Source: CAYXVJ01 sp964558445 (GTDB lineage Bacteria; Bacillota; Clostridia; Saccharofermentanales; Fastidiosipilaceae). Taken from it: DNA of 64,000 nucleotides. Shown in pieces: positions 44,370-53,706 of this stretch. The translations under genes and the position numbers were made by a program. The notes beneath the pieces are model-generated. The model did no database searches, was not told the DNA's origin, and worked only from the letters and a program-made list of their open reading frames with translations. The stretch covers positions 36,332 to 100,331 of the forward strand of contig CAZLEA010000004.1 of the NCBI GenBank assembly GCA_964558445.1, in the 5' to 3' direction. The first letter of the stretch is position 1. Every line of letters starts with the position of its first letter.

Positions 44370-45206
44370 ATGGCAAGACCTGTATTGGAGATTAAAGGAT
44401 TAGGCTGTAAGGTCGAGGATAAACAGATTCTGAAGGATCTGGACCTTACGATCAAGGGTGGAGAGATTCACGTCATCATGGGACCAAACGGCACCGGTAA
44501 GTCGACACTTGCTTCGACACTGATGGGCCACCCCCGCTACGATGTGACCGGCGGCTCTGTCAACTTGAACGGCGAAGACGTACTCGAGATGTCTGTCGAT
44601 GAGCGCGCACGCGCCGGCTTCTTCTTGGCTATGCAATACCCGAGCGAGATCCCGGGTGTCACGAACTCGGACTTCCTACGCACGGCGATGAATGCTACTC
44701 GTCCGGCAGATAAGCAGATTGGTTTGTTCCCCTTCCGCAAGGCACTCAAGGATGCTGCGGATAAGCTCGAGATGCGAGCGGACCTCCCGAATCGTTATCT
44801 AAACGAAGGCTTCAGCGGCGGTGAGAAGAAGCGTAACGAGATTCTGCAGATGATGCTCTTGAAGCCTGCGATCGCGATGCTAGACGAGATTGACTCCGGC
44901 CTCGATATCGACGCACTTCGCGTGGTCGGTAACAACGTGACCGAACTCGCCAAGGAGCGTGGCGAAGAGATGGGTGTTCTCCTGATTACGCACTATCAGC
45001 GCATCTTGGAATATGTGAAGCCGGACTTCGTTCATATTCTGATGGGCGGTCGCATCATTCAGACGGGTGATTATACCTTGGCCGAGAAGCTCGAGCGCGA
45101 GGGCTATGAGTGGCTTCGCGAAGAATATGGACTAGAGATCTTATCGGATGAGGAGAGCGCGGCTCATGGCGTCGCATCGGATCTTCCTGGCGGTCTGCCC
45201 TTCTAA
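44370..45206 (+). CDS. sufC: Fe-S assembly ATPase SufC
   Basis: A 278-residue soluble ABC-type ATPase that works with SufB and SufD as the iron-sulfur scaffold complex. Walker A is GPNGTGKST, the signature is FSGGEKKRNE, Walker B is AMLDEIDSGLDIDAL, and the switch is ITHYQRIL; these are typical SufC forms. The C terminus extends roughly 25 residues beyond the common length. It is the first gene of sufCDSUB. The other suf genes follow closely and overlap. Confidence 0.95.
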   Translation: MARPVLEIKGLGCKVEDKQILKDLDLTIKGGEIHVIMGPNGTGKSTLASTLMGHPRYDVTGGSVNLNGEDVLEMSVDERARAGFFLAMQYPSEIPGVTNSDFLRTAMNATRPADKQIGLFPFRKALKDAADKLEMRADLPNRYLNEGFSGGEKKRNEILQMMLLKPAIAMLDEIDSGLDIDALRVVGNNVTELAKERGEEMGVLLITHYQRILEYVKPDFVHILMGGRIIQTGDYTLAEKLEREGYEWLREEYGLEILSDEESAAHGVASDLPGGLPF

Positions 45207-45230
45207 GCAGGCGAGAAAGGAGAATCTAAC

Positions 45231-46313
45231 GTGCGTAAAATCGACTTATTACGGACCAAGATGGGTCTGGAGAATTATCGCTGGCTGAGAATCAACGCTC
45301 AGGGCTTCAGCGTGGTGGATGCGCTGCATCCCGAGAACGCGATCGAGACTCACGATCCGAGCCTGACACTGGAGACAATCAATCGTCCGTCTCCGAAGAT
45401 GCTGGCCCGCTTCAAACCCAAGGAGGCCGAGACCAAGCAGAGAGATCCCAAGCGACCGCTGCCGACAAGGGGCGACTTCGATGGCTATCAGCTCGTGATT
45501 CCGGCGGAGAAGAGGCAGATCTTTTTGCCCTTCTTGATCGCAGGCGACCGCGAAGACGGCAGCTATATCAAGATTAAGGTGGAGGCGAATGCGGACGTGC
45601 ATCTCTTCTTGGTGACCGCGGAGACGGAAGCGCCGATCTACCTCGATATCGTCCAGGGCGAGAACGCGAACCTACACTTCACGATTATCAAGCATCCCGG
45701 CTATCAGAGCTGGCAGATGCTCTCTTATCGCGCGAAGCTGGAAGCCAATGCGACCTTGAACGTCCAATCGGTGAATCTCGAGAGCTCGGCTTACCATGTC
45801 GGACAGATTGTGCTGGCGGGCGAAGGGGCGAGTGCCTATACGAACGCTGCCATCTTCGTGGAATCATGGGATGAGATTCGCATCGATACCACGATCGAGC
45901 ATCGCGCCAAGAATAGCAATTCGTTCATCTTCAACCACGGTGTTGTACGTGCGGACGGCTACGGTATGTTTGCGGGACGAAGCTTCATCGAGAAGGGGGC
46001 TACGGGTAGCTACGGCGACCAAGAGAGCCGCTTCTTGATGCTGGATCCCTACGCGAAGGGTGACGTCTATCCTGTCCTCTTGATCGAAGAGAATGAGCTG
46101 AAGGCTGGTCATGCGGCAGGCATCGCTCAACTGGATGAGGAAGCGCTCTACTACATGCAGAGCCGCGGTATCCCGCGTACGCAAGCGGAGCAGCTCGTCA
46201 CGGCAGGCTACTTGCAACCCGTGATCGATCGCATGTTGCCCAAGGCGGATTCGCCTGTGGCATCGGCTGCCGAGTATCTGCGTAACGTCTTACTGGAGAA
46301 GGTGATTCAATGA
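45231..46313 (+). CDS. sufD: Fe-S assembly protein SufD
   Basis: A 360-residue SufB/SufD-family protein. The beta-helix core and the family C terminus (KAGHAAGIAQLDEEALYYMQSRGIPRTQAEQLV) identify it; its place between sufC and sufS and the lack of a SufB-type N-terminal region make it SufD. It pairs with SufB and SufC to build clusters. The start is GTG 45231 after AAAGGAG. Its stop shares ATGA with sufS. Confidence 0.92.
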   Translation: MRKIDLLRTKMGLENYRWLRINAQGFSVVDALHPENAIETHDPSLTLETINRPSPKMLARFKPKEAETKQRDPKRPLPTRGDFDGYQLVIPAEKRQIFLPFLIAGDREDGSYIKIKVEANADVHLFLVTAETEAPIYLDIVQGENANLHFTIIKHPGYQSWQMLSYRAKLEANATLNVQSVNLESSAYHVGQIVLAGEGASAYTNAAIFVESWDEIRIDTTIEHRAKNSNSFIFNHGVVRADGYGMFAGRSFIEKGATGSYGDQESRFLMLDPYAKGDVYPVLLIEENELKAGHAAGIAQLDEEALYYMQSRGIPRTQAEQLVTAGYLQPVIDRMLPKADSPVASAAEYLRNVLLEKVIQ

Positions 46314-47572
46314 GGAAGGAATTTCTGGAACAGATGCGAAGCTGCCCGGGCGTGGACCCGGCAGTTCGTGATGACTTCCCGATGACGAAATTGAAGAGCC
46401 ACGGTCGAGATTATGCTTACTTGAATAACGCAGCGACCACCCTCAAGCCATACCCTGTACTGGAAGCGATGGACCAGTACTACGAAGAGTATGGAAGCAG
46501 CGTGTTTCGCGGCGTAGATACGGTGGCGCATAAGGCCACGACCGCCTTCGAAGCCGTACGCCACAAGGTAGCGGAGTTCGTCGGTGCGGCGAAACCCGAA
46601 GAGATCGTCTTCACGACCGGCACGACGATGGCGCTGAACATCGTAGCGATGAGCTATGGCGAAGAGCATGTAGGGGCGGGTGACGAGATCATCCTAAGTC
46701 CTACGGAGCATCACGCGAATTTCGTGAGCTGGCAGCAGCTCGTCCGTCGCAAGGGCGCGAAGCTTGTCCTGGTCGATCTGGACGAGGATGGCGTGGTACA
46801 GCCGGAAGCGCTCGAAGCCGTAATCGGTGAGCGAACGCGCATGGTCTGCCTCTCTCATATCACGAATGTTATGGGTGCGGAGAATGATCTGGAGGCACTA
46901 GCCAAGATCGTGCATCGCCACGATGCGGTTTTCGTCGTAGACGGTGCTCAGGGAATTGTACACGAGCGACCACAGGTGGATCTCTGGGGTATCGACTTCT
47001 ATGCGTTTAGCGGACATAAACTCTACGGCCCAACGGGCATCGGCGTCCTCTACGGACGCTATGAGCTACTCGAAGCCATGCAGCCTGTTATCTTCGGTGG
47101 TGAGATGATCGATTTCGTCGATTTGGATAATTCATCGTTTCGCGAGCCACCCTATCGTTTCGAGGGAGGTACACCGCCGGTTGCCGAAGTGATCGGTTTG
47201 GGTGCGGCCATCGAGTATGTGAACAAGCTTGGTTACTGTTGTGCGCAGAAGCAGATTATGCGCCTGACGAAGCAGGCGGTCGATGGCCTCCTGGAACTTG
47301 AGAACGTCAAGGTCTATAATCCGAACAATTACACCTCGGGTATTGTCAGTTTCAATATCCAGGGCGTGCATCCTCACGATGCGGCAAGCGTCTATGACCG
47401 CGAGGGTATCTCGCTTCGTGCGGGACACCACTGCTCGCAGCCAACCATGCGTTGGTTGAAGCAGAACGCGACGCTTCGTGCCAGTATCGCCTTCTATAAT
47501 ACGGAAGACGAGATGAAGCGCTTCATCGAAGCAACGAAGAAGGCAGGTGATTTCCTTGATGTCTTCTTCTGA
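46310..47572 (+). CDS. sufS: Cysteine desulfurase SufS
   Basis: A 420-residue class V aminotransferase-fold PLP enzyme that takes sulfur from cysteine as a persulfide. The PLP lysine is Lys237 in FSGHKLYGPTGIG, and the active Cys375 lies in RAGHHCSQP, the SufS (group II) pattern. It passes sulfur to SufU, the next gene. Start and end both overlap neighbours, which shows strict coupling. The N terminus is longer than usual by about 15 residues. Confidence 0.95.
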   Translation: MRKEFLEQMRSCPGVDPAVRDDFPMTKLKSHGRDYAYLNNAATTLKPYPVLEAMDQYYEEYGSSVFRGVDTVAHKATTAFEAVRHKVAEFVGAAKPEEIVFTTGTTMALNIVAMSYGEEHVGAGDEIILSPTEHHANFVSWQQLVRRKGAKLVLVDLDEDGVVQPEALEAVIGERTRMVCLSHITNVMGAENDLEALAKIVHRHDAVFVVDGAQGIVHERPQVDLWGIDFYAFSGHKLYGPTGIGVLYGRYELLEAMQPVIFGGEMIDFVDLDNSSFREPPYRFEGGTPPVAEVIGLGAAIEYVNKLGYCCAQKQIMRLTKQAVDGLLELENVKVYNPNNYTSGIVSFNIQGVHPHDAASVYDREGISLRAGHHCSQPTMRWLKQNATLRASIAFYNTEDEMKRFIEATKKAGDFLDVFF

Positions 47573-48032
47573 TGATAGTCAATTCTATCGCGAGATGATC
47601 ATGGATCACTATCAGAATCCGCGAAACAAGGGTCTGGTCGGTGATCCGGCTTATAAGACGGTCCATCTGAAGAATCCGTCTTGCGGCGATGATATCTCGG
47701 TACAGCTGAAGCTCGGCGAGGAACAAGAAGTAGCGGACTGCCGCTTCATGGGTAGCGGTTGCGCGATCTGCTGTTCCAGTGGTTCCATGATGACCGAACT
47801 GCTCAAGGAGAAGACGGGCGAAGAAGCGCTCCTCTTGATCCATGAATTCAAGCAGATGGTCTCGGGTGAGCCCTACGATGCGGATAAGCTCGAAGAGTGT
47901 ATCAGTTTGCAAGGTGTGATCAAGGTCCCGCCGAGAATTAATTGTGCGACCCTCGCATGGAATGCCGCAGAAGCCGGCCTGAAGCAACTTCTGGACGGAG
48001 AGGGCACAGATGATGAGACAATTGTCATCTAA
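47559..48032 (+). CDS. sufU: Sulfur-transfer protein SufU
   Basis: A 157-residue zinc-dependent sulfurtransferase of the IscU fold that accepts persulfide sulfur from SufS in Gram-positive bacteria. Likely zinc ligands are Cys42 and Asp44 (NPSCGDD), Cys68 (GCAICC) and Cys129 (RINCATLAW). Two extra Cys (71, 72) next to Cys68 are unusual for SufU. ATG 47559 is preferred over a GTG at 47547; both lie inside the end of sufS. Confidence 0.93.
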   Translation: MSSSDDSQFYREMIMDHYQNPRNKGLVGDPAYKTVHLKNPSCGDDISVQLKLGEEQEVADCRFMGSGCAICCSSGSMMTELLKEKTGEEALLLIHEFKQMVSGEPYDADKLEECISLQGVIKVPPRINCATLAWNAAEAGLKQLLDGEGTDDETIVI

Positions 48033-48055
48033 GTGATGAATATGGGGTATTACGG

Positions 48056-49525
48056 ATGAGTAACGAACATGAGAAGAATCTCAACAATATAAATACAGAT
48101 CATAAGGGCGATCCGGATCTTGTCAGTCCCGAGGAGATCACGCAGCGTCTGGATGAGGGCTATAAGTACGGATTCAGAGACGAGGTCGAGAGTGTGAAGA
48201 AGCTCCCGAAGGGGCTAAACGCAGACATCGTGCGCGAGATATCCGAGATCAAGGGCGAGCCGGAGTGGATGACCGAGTTTCGGATGAAGTCCTACCGGGT
48301 ATTCGAGTCGCTGCCGATGCCGGACTTCGGCCATATCGGGACAATCGACTTCCAGGACATGCACTACTATGTCAAGGCAAGCGATCAGACAGAGAACAGC
48401 TGGGACGATGTTCCGGAGGAGATCAAGAACACCTTTGAGAAACTTGGTATCCCCCAAGCAGAGCGTGAGTATCTCTCCGGTGTCACGACGCAGTATGAGT
48501 CGGAAGTGGTCTACCACAAGGTGCAACAAGAGCTTGTGGACCTCGGCGTCATCTTCACGGATACGGATACGGCGCTGCGGGAGCACCCCGAACTCTTCAA
48601 GAAGTACTTCAGCAAGCTCGTACCCGCAACCGATAACAAGTTTGCAGCGCTAAACAGCGCGGTGTGGTCCGGCGGATCCTTCATCTATGTGCCCAAGGGC
48701 GTGAAGGTGCCGCAGATCCTGCAATCTTACTTCCGCATCAACAGCGAGAAGATGGGCCAGTTTGAGCGCACCCTGATTATTGTCGATGAGGGCGCGGACC
48801 TGCACTATGTCGAGGGCTGTACCGCACCGAACTACACAACGAACTCGCTTCATGCGGCGATCGTCGAGATTTTCGTCGAGAAGGGCGGGCGCTGTCGCTA
48901 CACCACGATTCAGAACTGGTCGGATAACGTCTACAACCTCGTCACGAAGCGCGCGATTGCGGGCGAAGACGCTCAAGTTGAGTGGGTCGACGGTAACCTC
49001 GGCTCGAAGCTGACGATGAAGTACCCCGCCATCTACCTGCGCGGTGCCAGAAGCCGCGGCACGACGATCTCGATCGCGGTTGCGGGTAAGAACCAGACGC
49101 AAGATGCGGGTAGCCGTATGATTCATATCGGTCCGGATACCTCGTCGACGGTCATCTCGAAGTCGATCTCGAGAAACGGCGGTAACGCGACCTATCGCGG
49201 TACGATCGATCACGGACCCAGAGCCCTGCGCGCGAAGTCTCATATCGAGTGCGACACGCTGATTCTAGATGAGCTCAGTATGTCTGACACGCTGCCGACG
49301 AATCGTATCCGCAACGGATCGACGGAGCTCTGGCATGAAGCCACGGTCTCCAAGATATCGGATGAGCAACTCTTCTACCTGACGAGCCGCGGTATACCCG
49401 AGGAGCAGGCGACGGAGATGATCATCATGGGCTTCCTGGAGCCCTTTACCAAGGAACTGCCGATGGAGTACGCCATCGAACTGAACCAGCTGATGAAGCT
49501 CGACATGAGTGGCTCGGTTGGCTAA
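48056..49525 (+). CDS. sufB: Fe-S scaffold protein SufB
   Basis: A 489-residue scaffold on which clusters are built in the SufBC2D complex. Diagnostic stretches include YHKVQQEL, NSAVWSGGSFIYVPKG, VEGCTAPNYTTNSLHAAIVE (with the conserved Cys), GSKLTMKYPAIYL and the C-terminal YLTSRGIPEEQATEMIIMGF. Length matches the family. It is the last gene of the operon and is followed by a hairpin terminator. Confidence 0.95.
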   Translation: MSNEHEKNLNNINTDHKGDPDLVSPEEITQRLDEGYKYGFRDEVESVKKLPKGLNADIVREISEIKGEPEWMTEFRMKSYRVFESLPMPDFGHIGTIDFQDMHYYVKASDQTENSWDDVPEEIKNTFEKLGIPQAEREYLSGVTTQYESEVVYHKVQQELVDLGVIFTDTDTALREHPELFKKYFSKLVPATDNKFAALNSAVWSGGSFIYVPKGVKVPQILQSYFRINSEKMGQFERTLIIVDEGADLHYVEGCTAPNYTTNSLHAAIVEIFVEKGGRCRYTTIQNWSDNVYNLVTKRAIAGEDAQVEWVDGNLGSKLTMKYPAIYLRGARSRGTTISIAVAGKNQTQDAGSRMIHIGPDTSSTVISKSISRNGGNATYRGTIDHGPRALRAKSHIECDTLILDELSMSDTLPTNRIRNGSTELWHEATVSKISDEQLFYLTSRGIPEEQATEMIIMGFLEPFTKELPMEYAIELNQLMKLDMSGSVG

Positions 49526-49551
49526 TCGGCTACTCGATCAAGACAAACCAA

Positions 49552-49593
49552 AACAGACCGATCTCCCGTATATTATGGGTAGACCGGTCTGTT
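49552..49593. terminator. Hairpin terminator after sufB
   Basis: AACAGACCG pairs with CGGTCTGTT around a 24-base loop and is followed by CTGTTTA. It lies between sufB and the convergent aldo/keto reductase gene. Confidence 0.65.
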
Positions 49594-49646
49594 CTGTTTA
49601 CTAGCCTATACCGCGGCTATGCTTATCTGCTGTTGTTGCTAGTGGA

Positions 49647-50771
49647 TCAGAGACCCGTAGCCAATTCGTGAATCCTCGCGATCTCTTGGATGATCGGGAT
49701 GCGCTGCGGGCAAGCGGCTTCGCAGACGCCGCAGGCGATGCAGACGTTGGCTTGGACCGCGGGATCCGTCTTCCCGAGATAGGCGCCTGTAAGCTGCCAC
49801 TCTTGGCCGAAGGTCAAGTAGTTGTTGTACTTGGTGAAGAGACCGGGGATGTCGATGGACATCGGGCACTCGTTGCAGTACTTGCAGTCTGTGCAGGGGA
49901 CGGTCGGCAGTTGCTCTAGGGTCTCCATGACCCTCTCGATCACGGCCTGATCGGCTTCGGTCAGAGCTTCGTTCGCGCGGAAGGTGGCTACGTTGTCCGT
50001 ACAGTGAGCCATCTCGGACATACCGCTCAAGATGACCTTGACCAGCGGCAAGTCGTTCACCCAGCGAAGCGCCCATGAGGCGAGGCTCGCATCCGGTCTA
50101 GCCTCATTGAAGATGGCTTCCAGATCATTGTGGAGGGTCGCGAGGCTGCCGCCGCGAATCGGCTCCATGACGATGATCGGCAGATCGCGCTTCTCGCAGC
50201 TCTCGTAGAGCTTCTTGGCATCGTACTTGTACCAGTCCAGATAGTTGATCTGCAGCTGGACGAAGTCCCACTCACCCTCGTTTAGGATCTGCTCCAAGAC
50301 CTCGGGTGTGTCGTGGAAGGAGAAGCCGATGTGGCGCACGATACCCTTCTCCTTGAGATCACGCTGGAAGCGATCTATACCGAGTCGCTTCGCCTTCTCC
50401 CAATTGTTCTTGTTCAGTGCATGGAGGAGATGGTAGTCGACCACATCGACGCCGAGTCTCTCCATCTGTGTATCAAAAATCGTTTGAATCTGCTCTTCTT
50501 CTTCGATCATACCGACGGGCAGCTTATCCGCCAGATAGTAGCTGTGTCTGGGGTACCGCGAGACCAGCGCCTTGTTCAAGAATACTTCCGATTCGCCCCC
50601 GTGGTAGAAGTAAGCCGTGTCATAGTAATTGACGCCCTCGGCATACAGGTAGTCGATCATGGCTTCGGCTTGTTCGTAGTCGATCTTGTCATCCTTCTGC
50701 GGCAGACGCATGTTACCCATGCCCAGGCAGGTCAGCTCATCTTGTAAATTCTTGTGACTCGTCCGTTTCAT
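49647..50771 (-). CDS. Aldo/keto reductase with C-terminal 4Fe-4S domain
   Basis: A 374-residue oxidoreductase: an AKR barrel (residues 1-290; NYYDTAYFYHGG with Asp and Tyr, LADKLP with Lys, YHLLHALN with His) fused to a ferredoxin-like tail. The tail contains CTDCKYCNECP and CIACGVCEAACP, each binding a 4Fe-4S cluster. Such fused enzymes are common in anaerobes and probably exchange electrons with ferredoxin instead of only NADPH; the substrate is unknown. The first motif has compact CxxCxxCxxC spacing. It is monocistronic and convergent with the suf operon, whose product assembles the clusters it needs. Confidence 0.9.
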   Translation of the reverse strand: MKRTSHKNLQDELTCLGMGNMRLPQKDDKIDYEQAEAMIDYLYAEGVNYYDTAYFYHGGESEVFLNKALVSRYPRHSYYLADKLPVGMIEEEEQIQTIFDTQMERLGVDVVDYHLLHALNKNNWEKAKRLGIDRFQRDLKEKGIVRHIGFSFHDTPEVLEQILNEGEWDFVQLQINYLDWYKYDAKKLYESCEKRDLPIIVMEPIRGGSLATLHNDLEAIFNEARPDASLASWALRWVNDLPLVKVILSGMSEMAHCTDNVATFRANEALTEADQAVIERVMETLEQLPTVPCTDCKYCNECPMSIDIPGLFTKYNNYLTFGQEWQLTGAYLGKTDPAVQANVCIACGVCEAACPQRIPIIQEIARIHELATGL

Positions 50772-50846
50772 GTGATTCTCCTACATTCGTTTGGTAGTCT
50801 CTTGAAATTATTGTATCATTAGGCTTGAGTTTAGGCATCCTGTATA

Positions 50847-50865
50847 GCGAGAATCCGCTTCTCGC
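50847..50865 (+). promoter_or_regulatory. Small leader hairpin ahead of the ECF S-component gene
   Basis: GCGAGAA and TTCTCGC pair around five bases, about 30 bp before the start codon. It is too small to assign to a known riboswitch class. Confidence 0.3.
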
Positions 50866-50898
50866 GGTCAGACCAATACATACTCATGGAGGAACTTA

Positions 50899-51444
50899 AT
50901 GATTCACCGCGATCGACAACAAACGATTACACGCCATCTGACGATAAGTGCACTGCTGCTTGCTCTGGCCTTCGTCCTACCGTTCTTGACGGGGCAAGTT
51001 CCCCAGATCGGTTCCATGCTCTCACCGATGCATATACCGGCTATATTGGCCGGCTTCCTGCTACCATTCCCCTGGGCCGCTGGTGTTGCCTTCGTGATGC
51101 CGCTCCTGCGCAGCCTGATCTTCACCATACCGCCGATGCTGCCGATGGCCCTGACGATGGCGTTCGAACTTCTAACCTACGCACTCTTGGTCGCCCTCAT
51201 CGCCCCGAAACATGCGAAGAACTGGGCCGGTATTCTCTTGACCATGCTCATCGCCATGGTGGGCGGACGAATCGTCTACGCGATAGCAAACTTCTTCATC
51301 TTGAATGCCATGGGCATGCCGTTTAGCCTGCCGACGGTCTTCAAGGCGCTGACGATAGGTGGCTTGCCGGGCATCATCTTGCACCTTGTGATTATCCCGC
51401 CGATCGTCCTCGCACTGCGCCGGGCACGAATTATCAAGGACTAA
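50899..51444 (+). CDS. ECF transporter substrate-binding (S) component
   Basis: A 181-residue, highly hydrophobic protein with about five or six helices. The pattern near the N terminus (LALAFVLPFLTGQVPQIG, SPMHIPAILAGFLLP, PLLRSLIF, MALTMAFELLTY) is that of energy-coupling-factor S-components, which bind a vitamin or other micronutrient with high affinity and share a common EcfAA'T module encoded elsewhere. The PMHIP segment resembles pantothenate-type members, but I would not fix the substrate. GGAGG precedes the ATG. It stands alone. Confidence 0.82.
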   Translation: MIHRDRQQTITRHLTISALLLALAFVLPFLTGQVPQIGSMLSPMHIPAILAGFLLPFPWAAGVAFVMPLLRSLIFTIPPMLPMALTMAFELLTYALLVALIAPKHAKNWAGILLTMLIAMVGGRIVYAIANFFILNAMGMPFSLPTVFKALTIGGLPGIILHLVIIPPIVLALRRARIIKD

Positions 51445-51551
51445 GCATCAAGCTATCGCAAGAATTGGCTTGCCAAACCGTGTCGAGTGGATGACAATAT
51501 ATACAAATGCACCTATTTAATTGTCCGTTTAACGGACCGAAGGAGGTTTGT

Positions 51552-53651
51552 ATGCCGCTCGATGTTTCTCTTGTTCTGGCCGTCTCCCTTGTGATAGCCT
51601 TCGCTGCATTCGCTCTAGCCCTATATCTCTATCGCTGGGTGATCCGCATCCCGATCGCAAGCCCCGTTGTCCGGAGGATACAAGAACAGATCGCAGACGG
51701 TGCATCCACCTTCCTCGCTCGCGAATACCGCCTCTTGGCCTATTTCGTGGGAGCAATCTCAGTACTTATCGTAATCTTCTTACCGAAACCGATTTGGCAG
51801 GGCCACGCTATGGACAATATCTCCGTGGCTGTGGCCTATGTTCTTGGTACCGTTTTGTCCGCTCTGGCAGGCAAAGTCGGCATCATAGTCGCCACCCAAG
51901 CCAACGCGCGTGCGGCGGAAGCGGCAGAGTCTAGTATCGGCCGGTCCTTCCTGGCCGGTTTCCGCGGCGGCGCCGTGATGGGGATGGCCGTCGTCGGCGG
52001 TAGCCTCTTCGGAGTGGCGCTGATCTTCTGGTTACTGGGCGACAGTTCGACGCTCCTTGGCTTCAGCTTCGGGGCGAGTACGCTAGCTCTGTTTGCCAAG
52101 GCAGGTGGCGGTATCTTCACCAAGACGGCAGACATCAGTGCCGACTTGGTCGGTAAGGTGGAATACGATCTCAACGAGGACGACCCGAGAAACCCCGCAG
52201 TCATAGCGGATAACGTCGGCGACAACGTCGGCGATGTGGCCGGTATGGGCGCCGACCTCTTCGATTCGAACGTCGCGGCGATGGTCGCAGCTCTCGTGCT
52301 CGCCCTCAGCATCGGCGGTCCCGAGGGGAAGCCCGTCTTGATGGTCTTCGTCCTTGCAGGCCTCGGCTTACTGGCATCGATCATCGGCGTAGCCCTGGCT
52401 CGTATGGGCAAGCATGAGGATCCATCTCGTGCACTGAACATGGCCAATTACATCACGATGACAATCTATGTACTGACGACGCTTGGGGCAACACTGCTCT
52501 TCGACTTCGAGATTCGCCTGTGGCTTGCCGCCATGATCGGCCTCGTCGCGGGAATTATCATCGGCATAACAAGTGATTACTTCACGAGTGATACTAGGCC
52601 GCCTGTGAAACGAGTTGCCGAGCTTAGCAAGCAGGGACCGGCGTTTACCATCATCTCGGGCATAGCTTACGGCCTGCTAAGTGTCCTGCCCGCCCTCGCC
52701 GGTGTGGCCCTCGCCGCCCTCTTGGCCTATCTGGTGACGGATCCACTCGGTGACGGCTATGCCCTCTACGGGATCTCTATGGCAGCCCTCGGCATGCTCT
52801 CGATCGTCGGCACGATCATCTCAAACGACGCCTACGGACCCATCGTGGATAACGCGAGGGGCTTGGTCGAGATGGCAGATCTGGGCGACGATGCCCTCGA
52901 ACGGGCAGATGCCCTGGATTCAGCAGGTAATACGGTGAAGGCGATCACGAAGGGCTTCTCGATCGGCGCGGCAGGCCTCACGGTCATCGCGTTGCTCGGC
53001 GCCTTCATGACGGAAGTGAATATGGTGGCGATCGAACAGGGACTGCGGGTAGAGGGGGAGGCCTATCTGGCAGGATTCGATATCATGGATCCGCTGGTCT
53101 TCTTCGGGCTGCTTGTCGGCGCGGCAATTCCCGCCATCTTCTCCGCCCAGCTCATGATCGGCGTCAATCGCAATGCGGATCGTATGGTCGACGAGATCCA
53201 TCGCCAATTCCGGGAGATCCCCGGTTTGAAGGAGGGTAGGGAGGGCGTCGAGCCCGATTCCAACCGCTGTATTGCGATCGCAACCGACGGTGCGCTTCGT
53301 GAGCTGATGCCCATCGGTGCAACCGTCATAGTGATCACCCTCGCCGTCGGCTTCATCGGCGGAGTGGCGGCAATCGGCGGCTACCTCGCGGGCAACATCG
53401 TCAGCGGTATGCTCTTGGCCATCTTCATGTCGAACGCGGGCGGCTTGTGGGACAACGGGAAGAAGTATATCGAAGCGGGCCATTATGGTGGCAAAAACAG
53501 CGACGCACACAAATCCGGCGTCATCGGCGACACGGTCGGCGATCCGTTCAAGGATACCGCGGGTCCGTCGATCAATACACAGATCACGGTCTGCTCGCTG
53601 GTCGCAAGTGTGTGCGCCGAATTATTCTTACTCTTCAGCCTATTGGGCTAA
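51552..53651 (+). CDS. hppA: Membrane-bound proton-translocating pyrophosphatase
   Basis: A 699-residue integral membrane enzyme, about 16 helices, that couples pyrophosphate hydrolysis to ion pumping. Substrate-site motifs are intact: DISADLVGKVEYDLNEDDP, DNVGDNVGDVAGMGADLF and the C-terminal GDTVGDPFKDTAGPS. The K+-sensitivity signature reads GNTVKAITKG, with Lys463 where K+-dependent enzymes have Ala, so it should be of the K+-independent, H+-pumping class. ATG 51552 follows AAGGAGG; the frame extends further upstream without a site. It would save energy from biosynthetic pyrophosphate in a fermenter. Confidence 0.95.
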   Translation: MPLDVSLVLAVSLVIAFAAFALALYLYRWVIRIPIASPVVRRIQEQIADGASTFLAREYRLLAYFVGAISVLIVIFLPKPIWQGHAMDNISVAVAYVLGTVLSALAGKVGIIVATQANARAAEAAESSIGRSFLAGFRGGAVMGMAVVGGSLFGVALIFWLLGDSSTLLGFSFGASTLALFAKAGGGIFTKTADISADLVGKVEYDLNEDDPRNPAVIADNVGDNVGDVAGMGADLFDSNVAAMVAALVLALSIGGPEGKPVLMVFVLAGLGLLASIIGVALARMGKHEDPSRALNMANYITMTIYVLTTLGATLLFDFEIRLWLAAMIGLVAGIIIGITSDYFTSDTRPPVKRVAELSKQGPAFTIISGIAYGLLSVLPALAGVALAALLAYLVTDPLGDGYALYGISMAALGMLSIVGTIISNDAYGPIVDNARGLVEMADLGDDALERADALDSAGNTVKAITKGFSIGAAGLTVIALLGAFMTEVNMVAIEQGLRVEGEAYLAGFDIMDPLVFFGLLVGAAIPAIFSAQLMIGVNRNADRMVDEIHRQFREIPGLKEGREGVEPDSNRCIAIATDGALRELMPIGATVIVITLAVGFIGGVAAIGGYLAGNIVSGMLLAIFMSNAGGLWDNGKKYIEAGHYGGKNSDAHKSGVIGDTVGDPFKDTAGPSINTQITVCSLVASVCAELFLLFSLLG

Positions 53652-53706
53652 ATTGTGTACATCAAATCTGTGATTGGACCAAGTAGCAGATATAGCGAAA
53701 TCAGTC

